From Brachybacterium fresconis (GTDB lineage Bacteria > Actinomycetota > Actinomycetes > Actinomycetales > Dermabacteraceae), in assembly GCF_017876515.1 (NCBI RefSeq), contig NZ_JAGIOC010000001.1, positions 3,534,001 through 3,598,000 of the forward strand: a DNA stretch of 64,000 bases. Reading direction: 5' to 3'. Shown here piece by piece: positions 52,454 through 61,292 of this stretch (the first letter of the stretch is position 1; every line of letters begins with the position of its first letter). Position numbers and translations under genes: made by a program. The notes beneath the pieces were generated by a model. That model had not been told where the DNA came from. It ran no database searches and was given only the letters and a program-made list of their open reading frames with translations.

Positions 52454-53299
52454 TCAGCCGACGGTGGCCGGGAGCATCCGCCCGATCTTGTGCGCCACGA
52501 TCTCCGCGACCGCCGTGTTCGCCGGGACGATGTTGTTGCGCAGCGAGGCATGGAGCTCGGTGGCGCCGAAGGTCTCCTTGGCGCTGCGGGTCCAGCCCAC
52601 GATCAGCTCGGTGCCGATGTTGAACTTCCGCACGCCGCGCTCGCGCAATTGCGCGTAGTCGGCCTCGTCGACGCCGGTGCCGCCGTGCACCACCAGGGGC
52701 ACGTCGACCTCGGCGTGGATCTGCGCGATGAGATCGAGATCGATCGCGGTCTTGCCGAGGTACGAGCCGTGATGGGTGCCGACGGAGACCGCGAGGGCAT
52801 CCACCCCGGTGGCCTCGGCGAAGGCGCGCGCCTCCTCGGGCTTGGTCAGCGCGCCCACCTGCACGGAGATCCCTTCCTCGGTGCCGCCGATGGTGCCGAT
52901 CTCGCCCTCGACCGAGACGCCCCGGTCATGGGCGAACTCGACCACGCGACGGGTCTTCAGCACGTTCTCGGAGTAGGGGAGCGCGGAGCCGTCGAACATG
53001 ACGGAGCTGTAGCCGGCGTCGACCGCGTCGCGGATGTCGGCGAGGTTCGTGGAATGGTCCAGGTGCAGGACCACGTCGACCGGCTCGCGCTCGCCGATGC
53101 CCTTGCACAGGGCCACCAGGTTCTCCATCCCGATGTACCGGGCGGTGCCGATGGAGGTCTGGATGATGATGGGGCTGCCGGCGTCCCGGGCCGCGGAGAT
53201 CATCGCGGGGATCATCTCGAGGTTGTGCGCGTTGAAGGCGCCGACGGTCGAGCCGATCGTCTCGGCCTCGGTGAGGACTTCGGTGAGGGTGACGTACAT
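52454..53299 (-). CDS. Class II ketose-bisphosphate aldolase (GatY/KbaY/FbaA type)
   Basis: A 281-aa zinc-dependent aldolase. VVLHLDHSTN provides the first zinc His and the catalytic Asp; VSVEGEIGTIGG, THHGSYLGKT and VVHGGTGVD hold the other ligands and phosphate loop; VRKFNIGTEL is the C-terminal part. It cleaves a ketose bisphosphate to dihydroxyacetone phosphate and an aldehyde. It follows the PTS genes, so the substrate comes from the imported sugar or polyol. Confidence 0.93.
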   Translation of the reverse strand: MYVTLTEVLTEAETIGSTVGAFNAHNLEMIPAMISAARDAGSPIIIQTSIGTARYIGMENLVALCKGIGEREPVDVVLHLDHSTNLADIRDAVDAGYSSVMFDGSALPYSENVLKTRRVVEFAHDRGVSVEGEIGTIGGTEEGISVQVGALTKPEEARAFAEATGVDALAVSVGTHHGSYLGKTAIDLDLIAQIHAEVDVPLVVHGGTGVDEADYAQLRERGVRKFNIGTELIVGWTRSAKETFGATELHASLRNNIVPANTAVAEIVAHKIGRMLPATVG

Positions 53300-53313
53300 G
53301 GTGACTCCCGATC

Positions 53314-53727
53314 TCAGTAGTTCTCGCGCATGATGCGCTTGGAGGTGGCCAGCAGCTCGTCGATCTTCGACATCCAGGCATTGATCCCGTCGCCGTCGCC
53401 GGCGGCCGAGGACTGGGAGAGCTTGGTGTTGTAGAGCGTCATGAGGCGGTTGTACGACTCGCCGTACTGCGTGTGCTCCGCGAGCGCGCTCTCGTGGTCG
53501 CAGATCGCGGCGTCCGGATCCCCGAGCCGCTCATGGAGGATCCCTGCCTCTCGGTGGAGCTCCCAGCTCTCGCCCTCACCGGCGGCGAGGGACTGCCGGA
53601 TCTCCGCCAGCCGGGCGATGGCACTCTCGCGCTCGGCGCCGTCGAGCTCGGGGGCGTCGGTATCTCTCGGGTTCGTGGTGGTGGTGGAGGATGCGGGCCT
53701 GCCCAGCAGGCGGTTGAAGAATCCCAT
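53314..53727 (-). CDS. Small TPR-like protein in PTS operon
   Basis: A 137-aa protein with helical, TPR-like repeats (LHREAGILHERLGDPDAAIC, then HESALAEHTQYGESYNRLMT). No signal peptide. It is located between IIC and aldolase genes with small gaps (14 bp). A scaffold role is only a guess. Confidence 0.75.
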   Translation of the reverse strand: MGFFNRLLGRPASSTTTTNPRDTDAPELDGAERESAIARLAEIRQSLAAGEGESWELHREAGILHERLGDPDAAICDHESALAEHTQYGESYNRLMTLYNTKLSQSSAAGDGDGINAWMSKIDELLATSKRIMRENY

Positions 53728-53741
53728 GTCTTCTCCTTGTC

Positions 53742-55031
53742 TCAGAAGGCCTTCATGAGGGGGCCGACGACCCAGGCGAACAGCAGCGCTGCCACGATGG
53801 TGTCGACGTCGGTCGCGGAGAGGCTCGGGAACCCGAGGCTCTGGAATGTGCCCACGAGCAGCGCGGGCAGCAGAGTGATGAAGAAGCCGTGCACCAGGCC
53901 GCCGATGAGCGCACCGCGTCGCCCGCCCACCGCATTGCCGAAGATCCCGGCCGTGCCGCCGGCGAAGAAGTTCGTGAGCATCCCGGGCACGATCACCGCG
54001 AAGCCAGCGAGCGGAAGCACGAACATGGCGATGACGGTGCCCACCGTGGTGGTCAGGAACCCGATGATCACGGCGTTCGGTGCGTACGGGAACAGCACCG
54101 GGGCATCCAGCGCGGGCTTGGAGTTCGGGACGAGCTTCATGGAGATGCCGCGGAAGGCCGGCACGATCTCACCGAGCAGCAGTCGCACACCGGCCATCAG
54201 CACGTACACGCCGACCACGAACTGCATCGACTGCAGGAAGGCGTACACCAGGTAGTTCGTCTCCCCGGCAGCCTCGGCGGAGGCTGCCGGACCGGCGAAC
54301 AGAGCGGTGATCAGGTACAGCGGGATCATCACGACAGCGAGGGACATGTAGGTGTCCTGGAGGAACTCGAATGCCCGGGGGAGCTTGAGGTCCTCGGTGG
54401 TCTTGCGGTCCGGACGGCGGTCGCGGACGAGGTAGGCGACGCCGGATTCGAGCAGGTACCCGATCGTGCAGAAGTGACCGAGGGCGATCGCGTCGTTGCC
54501 GGTGATCCTGCGGACGATCGGCTGGGCCAGCGCGGGCATCGCGACGGCGAAGACGCCGCCGACGATGCTGCACAGCAGGATCAGCCAGATGCCGCTGAGC
54601 CCCACGGCCGAACCGAAGACGACGGTCATCGTCGCCATCCACAGCAGCGCCTGCCCGGTCAGGAAGATGTACTTCCAGGGGGTGACGCGGGCGAGCACGA
54701 CGTTGACGATGAAGATGCCGAGGAACGAGATCGCGATCGGCCCTCCGAGCCCGAGATCGTTCGTCGCGAAGCCGTTGACCGCCTCGATGGACGGGACGAT
54801 CCCGGTGAGGTTGAAGGCGGCTTCGAACTGCGTCCCGAAGTAGGTCAGGGTCGCGACGAGGACCGCGGAGCCCGCCGCGAGGACCATGAAGCCCAGCAAC
54901 GTCTTGAACGTTCCGGAGACGACGGATCCGGCATCCTTGCGCTGCAGCAGCAGACCGAGCATCGCGATGAGCGCGATGACGATCCCCGCCTGCGTGAAGA
55001 TGTTGGAGATGATCCATTCGAGGACGGCCAT
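53742..55031 (-). CDS. PTS EIIC, ascorbate (UlaA) / SGAT type
   Basis: A 429-aa membrane protein with about ten to eleven segments. FKTLLGFMVLAAGSAVLVAT near 43-62, EDLKLPRAFEF, and PYAPNAVIIGF match UlaA of the ascorbate-galactitol superfamily. The gene lies 1 bp from the IIB gene. Substrate may be ascorbate, galactitol or a similar polyol; with the aldolase of the GatY type, a polyol or ketose is more likely than ascorbate. Confidence 0.88.
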   Translation of the reverse strand: MAVLEWIISNIFTQAGIVIALIAMLGLLLQRKDAGSVVSGTFKTLLGFMVLAAGSAVLVATLTYFGTQFEAAFNLTGIVPSIEAVNGFATNDLGLGGPIAISFLGIFIVNVVLARVTPWKYIFLTGQALLWMATMTVVFGSAVGLSGIWLILLCSIVGGVFAVAMPALAQPIVRRITGNDAIALGHFCTIGYLLESGVAYLVRDRRPDRKTTEDLKLPRAFEFLQDTYMSLAVVMIPLYLITALFAGPAASAEAAGETNYLVYAFLQSMQFVVGVYVLMAGVRLLLGEIVPAFRGISMKLVPNSKPALDAPVLFPYAPNAVIIGFLTTTVGTVIAMFVLPLAGFAVIVPGMLTNFFAGGTAGIFGNAVGGRRGALIGGLVHGFFITLLPALLVGTFQSLGFPSLSATDVDTIVAALLFAWVVGPLMKAF

Positions 55032-55032
55032 G

Positions 55033-55335
55033 TCAGACCTCGCGCCCTGCGATCGCCGGGACGAGCTTTTCCGTGATCTCGTTCTTGTCGACGATGTTGT
55101 GCAGGTAGACGATCGTGACCGAGGGGTCGATCTCGTACTTCTCGATCTGGGGGCGGAAGCTCTCCGCCGAGACGATCACGTCGGTCTTCAAGCCGGCGAC
55201 CGACGAGACGGACTCGTGCTCGAGCTTCGCACGGACCTTGTGCGAGGCCAGCACTTCCTCGGCCTCCATCTGGCAGGCGAGGCTGCTGCCGAGACCGGCG
55301 CCGCAGATGAAGTAGATGGTGGGGATCTGGGCCAT
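55033..55335 (-). CDS. PTS EIIB (lactate/ascorbate/galactitol type)
   Basis: A 100-aa cytoplasmic protein. The phospho-Cys is in TIYFICGAGLGSSLACQM, the classical IIB loop. ATG 55335 has AAAGGAG 7 bp upstream. It passes phosphate from IIA to the substrate carried by IIC. Confidence 0.9.
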   Translation of the reverse strand: MAQIPTIYFICGAGLGSSLACQMEAEEVLASHKVRAKLEHESVSSVAGLKTDVIVSAESFRPQIEKYEIDPSVTIVYLHNIVDKNEITEKLVPAIAGREV

Positions 55336-55411
55336 GATGTTGCTCCTTTGCACGGTGCCTGTGACATGCGGGCAGAACGGAATGATGCCCGGTGAACAGG
55401 GACGGGGAGGG

Positions 55412-55870
55412 TCAGGCGTCCGTCGGGACCAGGCCCGAGGAGAACTCCTGAGGTGACGCGGCGGCGATCAGCCGCTCCACGGATTCGGGGGCGCGGATGA
55501 TCTGCACGAACGCCTTCAGCGCCTCGAGGTGGGAGGTGCTGTCCTGCGCGGCGAGGCAGAAGACGAGTCGGACGGGATCGTGCTCGGACTTGCCGAAGTC
55601 GACGCCCCGGGGCAGGGTCGCCGCGCTCATCGAGGTGCGGGAGACGGAGCCGTCGGGCTGGGCGTGCGCGAGCGCCACCCCGGGGGCGAGCACGATGTAC
55701 GGGCCGAACTGGTCGACCACGTCGATCATCCGACCCACGTACTCCTCCGTCACCGCCTGCGAGCGGAGGAGGGGGAGAGCGGCCTGGCGGATGGCTTCCT
55801 GCCAGGTGTCAGCGGATGCACCGAGGACGACATGGTCGTCGGTGACCAGCTGAGAAAGGGATGCCGACAT
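55412..55870 (-). CDS. PTS EIIA (mannitol/fructose type 2)
   Basis: A 152-aa IIA protein. The phospho-His is in APGVALAHAQPDGSV, as in PTS_EIIA_2. It heads the PTS operon, 76 bp upstream of the IIB gene. It receives phosphate from HPr. Confidence 0.92.
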   Translation of the reverse strand: MSASLSQLVTDDHVVLGASADTWQEAIRQAALPLLRSQAVTEEYVGRMIDVVDQFGPYIVLAPGVALAHAQPDGSVSRTSMSAATLPRGVDFGKSEHDPVRLVFCLAAQDSTSHLEALKAFVQIIRAPESVERLIAAASPQEFSSGLVPTDA

Positions 55871-56099
55871 CGCGGAACCTCTCTGTCGGGATGAACGTCC
55901 CGATCAGTCTGCGAGGACGGTGCTGCGGTTCGCCAACAGGGTTTCTTCCGCGAGAAGCCGGGACGGCGGAAGGACGGAGGGGGACCTCCACGGACGCGTA
56001 TGGCTGCGTTCGGACGTGTGTGGCGCAGGCAACGGCGCGCTCGGTAGGGTCGCTCGACCTGCTCCCGCGCGGAGCGCCCAACCCCACCAGGAGTCATCG

Positions 56100-57524
56100 G
56101 TGACTGCGTCCTCCTCCTCGTCCGAGCTCTCGGAGAAGCCCACTGAGCGGTTCGTCAGCGGCGACCCGTACCGCCTCGACCCATCGGCCGTGAAGGAGCC
56201 GCCTGTCGGCTGGCGGGCCTCGTCGAAGTTCTTCGGGCCGGGCCTGATCGTCTCCGCCTCGGTGGTGGGTGCCGGCGAGCTGATCACCGCGACGTCCCTC
56301 GGCGCCCAGGCCGGCTTCGTGCTGCTGTGGCTCGTGTTCGTCTCCACCATCGTCAAGGTGGCGGTGCAGGTGGAGATGGCCCGCTACTCCATCGTCACCG
56401 GCGAGGGCGGCATGGAGGGCTACAACCGCGTCCCTCCGCGCCTGGGGCGGGTCAGCTGGGTGTTCCTGATGTGGGCGCTGATGGCGCTGAGCAAGCTGAT
56501 CCAGACGGGCGGGCTCATCGGCGGCATGGCCGCGGCCCTGTCGATCCTGGCCCCGCTCGGATTCGGGCCGCTCTCCCCGGCGGCCGTGACGATCTGGGCC
56601 GTGATCGTCACCGTGATCGCCATCGCCACCTTGATCTCGAATCGCTACGGACTGATCGAGAACGTCGCCACGTTCCTGACCATGGCGTTCGTGGTGGTCA
56701 CCGTGCTGGTCGTGATCGCGCTGCCCGCCAGCGAGTTCGCGTACACGGGAGCGGACCTCGCCTCCGGCCTCAGCCTGCAGCTGCCGCTCGGCGCCGTCGG
56801 CATCGCGCTGACGATGTTCGGCCTGACCGGCGTGGCCTCCGAGGAGATCACCGCCTACACGTACTGGTGCCTGGAGAAGGGGTACGCCCGCTGGTCCGGT
56901 CCCAACGATGGCTCCGCGGAGTATCGCCGACGCGCCCTCGGCTGGATCGCCGTGATGCAGAAGGACGCGATGGTCTCGTGGCTCATCTATACGGTCTCGA
57001 CCGCGGCGTTCTTCATCCTCGGCGCCGCCGTCCTGCACCCGCAGGGCCTCGTCCCCGAGGGCAACGAGATGATCCTGACCCTGTCCGAGACGTTCTCCGG
57101 AGTCTTCGGCGACGTGGGGAGGATCGTCTTCCTGTTCGGTGCGCTCGCCGCGCTCGGCTCGACGATCTGGGCGGCGATCCCGTCCTGGTCGCGGTCCTGG
57201 GCGAACGCCCTGTCCATCGTCGGCGTCTTCGACTGGACCGATGGCCGCAAGCGCACCCTCTGGATGCGCGTGTTCATCGCCTTCCTGCCGACCATGTGGC
57301 TGCTGACCTTCCTCTGGATCAACCAGCCGCTGATCATGATCATGGTGGGCGGCATCGCCGGCGGCATCTTCCTCGCCGCCGTCGCGGTCTCCGCGCTCTA
57401 CCTGCGCCGTCGCATCGAACCCGCGCTGCGGGGCGGACGCTTCCTCCACATCGCGCTGATCGTCAGCTCGCTCGCCATCATCGCGCTGGGCGTGTACTCG
57501 GCGGTGACCACGGTGGCGGGCTGA
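56100..57524 (+). CDS. Nramp-related transporter with altered binding motifs
   Basis: A 474-aa membrane protein with about eleven segments. GTG 56100 follows AGGAG by 7 bp. SSKFFGPGLIVSASVVGAGE matches the start of Nramp proteins, but the canonical DPGN of segment 1 is replaced by VGAGEL, and the MPH motif of segment 6 by GVASEEITAYTYW. It is therefore unlikely to be a normal Mn(II)/Fe(II) importer. It is divergent from the PTS operon. Confidence 0.82.
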   Translation: MTASSSSSELSEKPTERFVSGDPYRLDPSAVKEPPVGWRASSKFFGPGLIVSASVVGAGELITATSLGAQAGFVLLWLVFVSTIVKVAVQVEMARYSIVTGEGGMEGYNRVPPRLGRVSWVFLMWALMALSKLIQTGGLIGGMAAALSILAPLGFGPLSPAAVTIWAVIVTVIAIATLISNRYGLIENVATFLTMAFVVVTVLVVIALPASEFAYTGADLASGLSLQLPLGAVGIALTMFGLTGVASEEITAYTYWCLEKGYARWSGPNDGSAEYRRRALGWIAVMQKDAMVSWLIYTVSTAAFFILGAAVLHPQGLVPEGNEMILTLSETFSGVFGDVGRIVFLFGALAALGSTIWAAIPSWSRSWANALSIVGVFDWTDGRKRTLWMRVFIAFLPTMWLLTFLWINQPLIMIMVGGIAGGIFLAAVAVSALYLRRRIEPALRGGRFLHIALIVSSLAIIALGVYSAVTTVAG

Positions 57525-57574
57525 GGGTATCGCCTCGCTCGCCAGGGTGCGCGCCGGATCCGGCACGCCGCGCG

Positions 57575-58027
57575 TCAGGGTTGAGTCACGGCGTGGAGCG
57601 GCTGCGCGGACGCGCGCTGCGGGGAGAGCGACTGCGCGAGGTATCCGAGTGCCAGGAGGAGGAAGACCGCAGCGGTGACCCACCCTGCTGCGCTCTGCCA
57701 GACGGCGACCTGCTGCGTGACGGCCGCCAGGGCGCCGACCGCGCTGGTGGCGCACAGCGCACCGGCGACGCGCCGACCGAACGGAGAAGCGCCGATGTCG
57801 CGGAGCGCGAGGAGAAGCACGCCGAAGCCGACGCACACCACGCCCAGGAGCCGACCGAGCGCATGTGGTGCATAGGTCGTACCGGCGCCCTCGCCCGCGA
57901 TCTGCGACGCGTCGCCCAGCGAGAAGCCGTACCCCTGGAGGAGCAGGTTCGCCGTGCCCGCCCAGAACAGGACCCCTGTCGAGATCAGCAGTGCGGCGTG
58001 CACCATCAGCAGATTCCGGAGCGTCAC
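57575..58027 (-). CDS. Small membrane protein, unknown
   Basis: A 150-aa protein with four hydrophobic segments (LMVHAALLISTGVLFWAG, LLGVVCVGFGVLLLAL, VAGALCATSAVGALAAV, AAVFLLLALGYLAQSL). GTG 58027 is preferred, with GGGGGAAG just upstream. Family not recognised. It converges with the Nramp-related gene. Confidence 0.65.
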   Translation of the reverse strand: MTLRNLLMVHAALLISTGVLFWAGTANLLLQGYGFSLGDASQIAGEGAGTTYAPHALGRLLGVVCVGFGVLLLALRDIGASPFGRRVAGALCATSAVGALAAVTQQVAVWQSAAGWVTAAVFLLLALGYLAQSLSPQRASAQPLHAVTQP

Positions 58028-58412
58028 GAGCTTCCCCCTGTGGTCGTGAGTCGAAGTGCGTATCAGGCGGAGCGTCGGGTCGACGGGACGAGATTCCGGA
58101 GTCCTCGTCCTTGCCCACGGCGTCGTGGTTCGAACCCGGTCCGCTTGTGTCAGTGTAGGGATCGGTGGGGAGCAGGGCAAGAGTCGCTGCGGGACGCTGC
58201 GGCGGAGGCGGCCGTCGCCGCCGCAGCCGACATGGTCCGCGTCCCGGACGCCGACCACAGCAGACGGCTGGTGAGGGGACACCGATGGTGTTCATGCCAT
58301 CGGACGAAAGCCGCATCATGGCGGTGGGCGGCACCCGGCACGGCATTCCGCCGTTCCGCTCCCTTGCCGTCGGGCCGACCACCACCGCGCAGAGCGTGCG
58401 ACCGACGGGCCG
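58028..58412. other. Intergenic region with a GC-rich hairpin
   Basis: About 385 bp without a supported gene, between the small membrane protein and the end of the LacI gene. At 58196-58227 GCTGCGGCGG pairs with CCGCCGCAGC around 12 bases; it could end leftward transcription from the lacI-type gene, although it is about 190 bp after the stop. Confidence 0.45.
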
Positions 58413-59483
58413 TCAGCGCGGCGGTGCCGTGGACTGACGGACCACGAGCGACGGCGTCACCAGCCGTCCCACCGAGCGGCGTCGGGGGTGCGTACCTTCG
58501 GGTGGCACCGTGGCGGCATCGCCTCCTTGCCCGTCGGCCTCGATCAGGCCCAGCAGGTATGTGAGGCTGCGCCGCCCCACCTCCTCGAGGTCCTGCGCGA
58601 CCGACGTCAGCGGCGGAGTGAGGAACGGTGCGAAGTCCTGATCGTCGTAGCCGACGATGCTGAGGTCCTCGGGCACCCGGATCCCCTTCTCGGTCGCGGC
58701 CCGCAGCACCCCGGCGGCCATCTGGTCGTTGGCGGCGAAGATCGCGGTGGCGTCGTCGCGTTCGAGCAGCTCGAGGGTGGCACGATGTCCGGAGGTCGGG
58801 GACCAGTCGCCGTGGACCACCGCAGGCACCGGGCGGGCGTTCCGGGTGAGCATCCGCTGCCACGCGGTGCGGCGGCGCCGGGCCGGGTTGGATCCGGACG
58901 GCCCGGCAAGATGATGGACCGTCCGATGGCCCAGTTCGAGCAGATGGCCGACAGCCGCGCGGGCGCCGGCGGCCTCGTCCATCCCGAACGTGGGGTGGTC
59001 GTGGGAGGTGCCGCTGTCCGCGATCACGACGGGGACCTCCTGCGGCAGCTGGAGATTCGGCGTGTCCAGCACCCGTGCTTCGATGACCACGATCCCGTCG
59101 ACGGCCCGATCGGTCAGCGTGCGCACGGCGGCACGGACGTCATGCTCGGTCGGCGCCTCGACCACGGCCATGTTCACCGCATAGCCCCGTGCCTGAGCTT
59201 CGGCGATGACGGCATCGACGATCCGGATGTTGCCGACGGCGGTGAGGTTGAAGGTGACCACGCCGATGGTGCGGAAGCGGCCCGTCGCCAGGGCACGGGC
59301 GGCAGCGTTCGCGCGATACCCCAAGCGCTGCATCGCGGCTTCGATGCGCTCGCGGGTCTCGGCGGAGACGCCGGGATTGTTGTTCACCACGCGCGAGACC
59401 GTCTGTCCGGAGACCCCGGCCAGACGCGCGACATCGGACATCGAGGCACCCTTGGAGGCGCCGGTGCCGGGCCGTCGGGTCAC
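58413..59483 (-). CDS. LacI-family transcriptional regulator
   Basis: A 356-aa repressor. HTH: MSDVARLAGVSGQTVSRVVN and hinge AARALATG; the ligand domain has IGVVTF, DGIVVIEARV, VGYDDQDFAPFLTPPLTSV. GTG 59483 is preferred with GAGGAGG 5-6 bp before it. The sulfatase gene ends 40 bp upstream on the same strand. A perfect LacI-type palindrome lies at 61212-61223, between the sulfatase and the importer, and is the likely operator. Confidence 0.93.
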   Translation of the reverse strand: MTRRPGTGASKGASMSDVARLAGVSGQTVSRVVNNNPGVSAETRERIEAAMQRLGYRANAAARALATGRFRTIGVVTFNLTAVGNIRIVDAVIAEAQARGYAVNMAVVEAPTEHDVRAAVRTLTDRAVDGIVVIEARVLDTPNLQLPQEVPVVIADSGTSHDHPTFGMDEAAGARAAVGHLLELGHRTVHHLAGPSGSNPARRRRTAWQRMLTRNARPVPAVVHGDWSPTSGHRATLELLERDDATAIFAANDQMAAGVLRAATEKGIRVPEDLSIVGYDDQDFAPFLTPPLTSVAQDLEEVGRRSLTYLLGLIEADGQGGDAATVPPEGTHPRRRSVGRLVTPSLVVRQSTAPPR

Positions 59484-59523
59484 CAGAGCCTCCTCTCGCG
59501 CAGTTCGGGACGTCGAGCACACC

Positions 59524-61047
59524 CTATTGTGCGCGGTCGGCCGCCGACGCCTCCTGGTGGAGCTCTCCTTCGAAGTCGCTCAGCGAGGTGTCATAGCCCT
59601 TGCCGCCGACCGGGTACATCGAGGTCATCCAGTGATGGAAGTTGTCGCCGCGCACGCGCAGCTGCTCGTACAGCCGATGCAGCAGGTCGTCGCGGACCTC
59701 CCGGTACGCCGGATCGAGATACCGGTTGTGGAGCTCGTCCGGATCGGCAACCAGGTCGTAGAGCTCATTGACGCTCTCCGGGTTCACGATCAGCTTGTGC
59801 GAGGGGGTGCGCAGCATCCGCTGGGGGTAGGGGAAGTGGTGCCCGTGGAACTCCGCAGTGATGTCCTGTCGCCAGTCGGTCGGCGTCTGGCCCCGCGTGA
59901 TCGGCAGCAGGCTGAGTCCATCGGCCTCCGGATCGGGCTCCACCCCCGCGAGGTCGAGGATCGTGGCCGTGAGGTCGACCAGGCTGGTGAAGTCCTCGGA
60001 CTCGACCCCGACCGGGTCTCCCGGGACTCGCAGCAGACCGGGAATGCGGTAGATGTCGTCGTACATCGCCGGACCCTTGTCGTGCAGACGGTGGGCCCCG
60101 GTGAACTCGCCATGGTCGGCGGAGAAGGAGACCGCCGTGGAGTCCCACAGGTCCAGCCGCTCCAGGGTCTCGACCAGGCGGCCCACCTGCTCGTCGATGA
60201 GCGTCACGTACCCCCAGTACGCGGCGATCAGCCAGCGACGGGTCTCCGGATCCAAGGTGTCGTGGGTCCAGTGCTCACTGTATCGCTGCTGGACGAGAGG
60301 CTTTCCCTCGAAGGTCTCGGCCGCCGAGGCGGGCAGCTGGATCGCGCCCGGGTCGTACATCTCGAGGTACTCGCGCGGCAGCAGGTAGGGCAGGTGCGGC
60401 CCGAAGAAGTGGGTGGCCATGAAGAACGGGCGGCCCTGTCGGTGGTAGTCCGCTCCGTACTGCTCGAGCCAGGCGATCGTGCGATCGGTCAGAAAGTGCT
60501 CGAACGTGGCGTCGGCCGGCTGGTTCAGGGTGCCGGCCAGAAGGTTGCCGGGCTCCCCGTTGGGGAAGGTGCCGCGCACCTCCTGGGACACGGCGGGCTC
60601 GGGCAGACCTCGCTCAGCCAGCCAGGCCCGGTACTGGGGATGAGCGATCGGATTGTGCCAGCCCGGATAGTGCGGACCGTCGAATCCGAACTCGCCCGGC
60701 CCACGCTTCTTGCCGACGTGCCACTTGCCCTCCAGGCCGACGTTGTAACCGGCGTCCCGCAGGCGGCGGGAGAACGGGGTGAACTCGTCCGAGAGTTCCT
60801 CCGCGTACCCGACGTTGCGCTCGTAGTTGGCCAGCAGCTTGTGGCGGAACGGCAGCACGCCGGTCAGCAGGCTCGCCCGGGCAGGGGTGCAGATCGCCGA
60901 GGGGGTGAAATGGGCGTCGAGCCGGGTGCCGGCGGCCGCGATGGCGTCGAGGTGTGGCGTGTGCACGATGGGATTGCCGTAGCAGCCCAGAGTGTCCACG
61001 CGATGTTGATCCGTCATCAGGAACAGCATGTTGGTGCCGCGGGTCAT
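59524..61047 (-). CDS. Type I sulfatase
   Basis: A 507-aa sulfatase. MLFLMTDQHRVDTLGCYGNP holds the first metal ligands, and CTPARASLLTG is the C-x-P-x-R motif whose Cys becomes formylglycine. GKWHVGKK and SADHGEFTGAH are the other catalytic blocks. ATG 61047 has AGGAGG 5 bp upstream. There is no signal peptide, so desulfation probably occurs in the cytoplasm after import by the neighbouring ABC system. An activating enzyme is not in the window. Confidence 0.92.
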   Translation of the reverse strand: MTRGTNMLFLMTDQHRVDTLGCYGNPIVHTPHLDAIAAAGTRLDAHFTPSAICTPARASLLTGVLPFRHKLLANYERNVGYAEELSDEFTPFSRRLRDAGYNVGLEGKWHVGKKRGPGEFGFDGPHYPGWHNPIAHPQYRAWLAERGLPEPAVSQEVRGTFPNGEPGNLLAGTLNQPADATFEHFLTDRTIAWLEQYGADYHRQGRPFFMATHFFGPHLPYLLPREYLEMYDPGAIQLPASAAETFEGKPLVQQRYSEHWTHDTLDPETRRWLIAAYWGYVTLIDEQVGRLVETLERLDLWDSTAVSFSADHGEFTGAHRLHDKGPAMYDDIYRIPGLLRVPGDPVGVESEDFTSLVDLTATILDLAGVEPDPEADGLSLLPITRGQTPTDWRQDITAEFHGHHFPYPQRMLRTPSHKLIVNPESVNELYDLVADPDELHNRYLDPAYREVRDDLLHRLYEQLRVRGDNFHHWMTSMYPVGGKGYDTSLSDFEGELHQEASAADRAQ

Positions 61048-61211
61048 GAGGCCTCCTGAGGCATGTGTGCGCAAACAGTATGGGCGGTCGTCGGAGCTCC
61101 CGAAGGGGCTCGGGCCGACGAGATGCGCGGTCTCGTCGACCCTGTGAACTGGTCCTCATAGCGTCATCACACCATGTCGAGCTCTTGACGCATGAGCTTC
61201 GTCACTCTACG

Positions 61212-61223
61212 TTAGCGCTAACA
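61212..61223. promoter_or_regulatory. LacI-type operator palindrome
   Basis: GTTAGCGCTAAC, a perfect 12-bp palindrome with the central CG step typical of LacI/GalR operators. It lies between the divergent sulfatase and binding-protein genes and can serve both. Confidence 0.75.
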
Positions 61224-61292
61224 TACAGGAGTCCGGACGGACGGCAGACGAACGGACGCCACCTCGAGTCGACGACGACGAAGGGCATTTCC

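Noticed and set aside
58125-58145. tRNA-like T-loop GGTTCGAACCC
   Set aside because: The flanking bases do not form a 5-bp T-stem, and no matching acceptor stem or anticodon arm is found within 75 bp.
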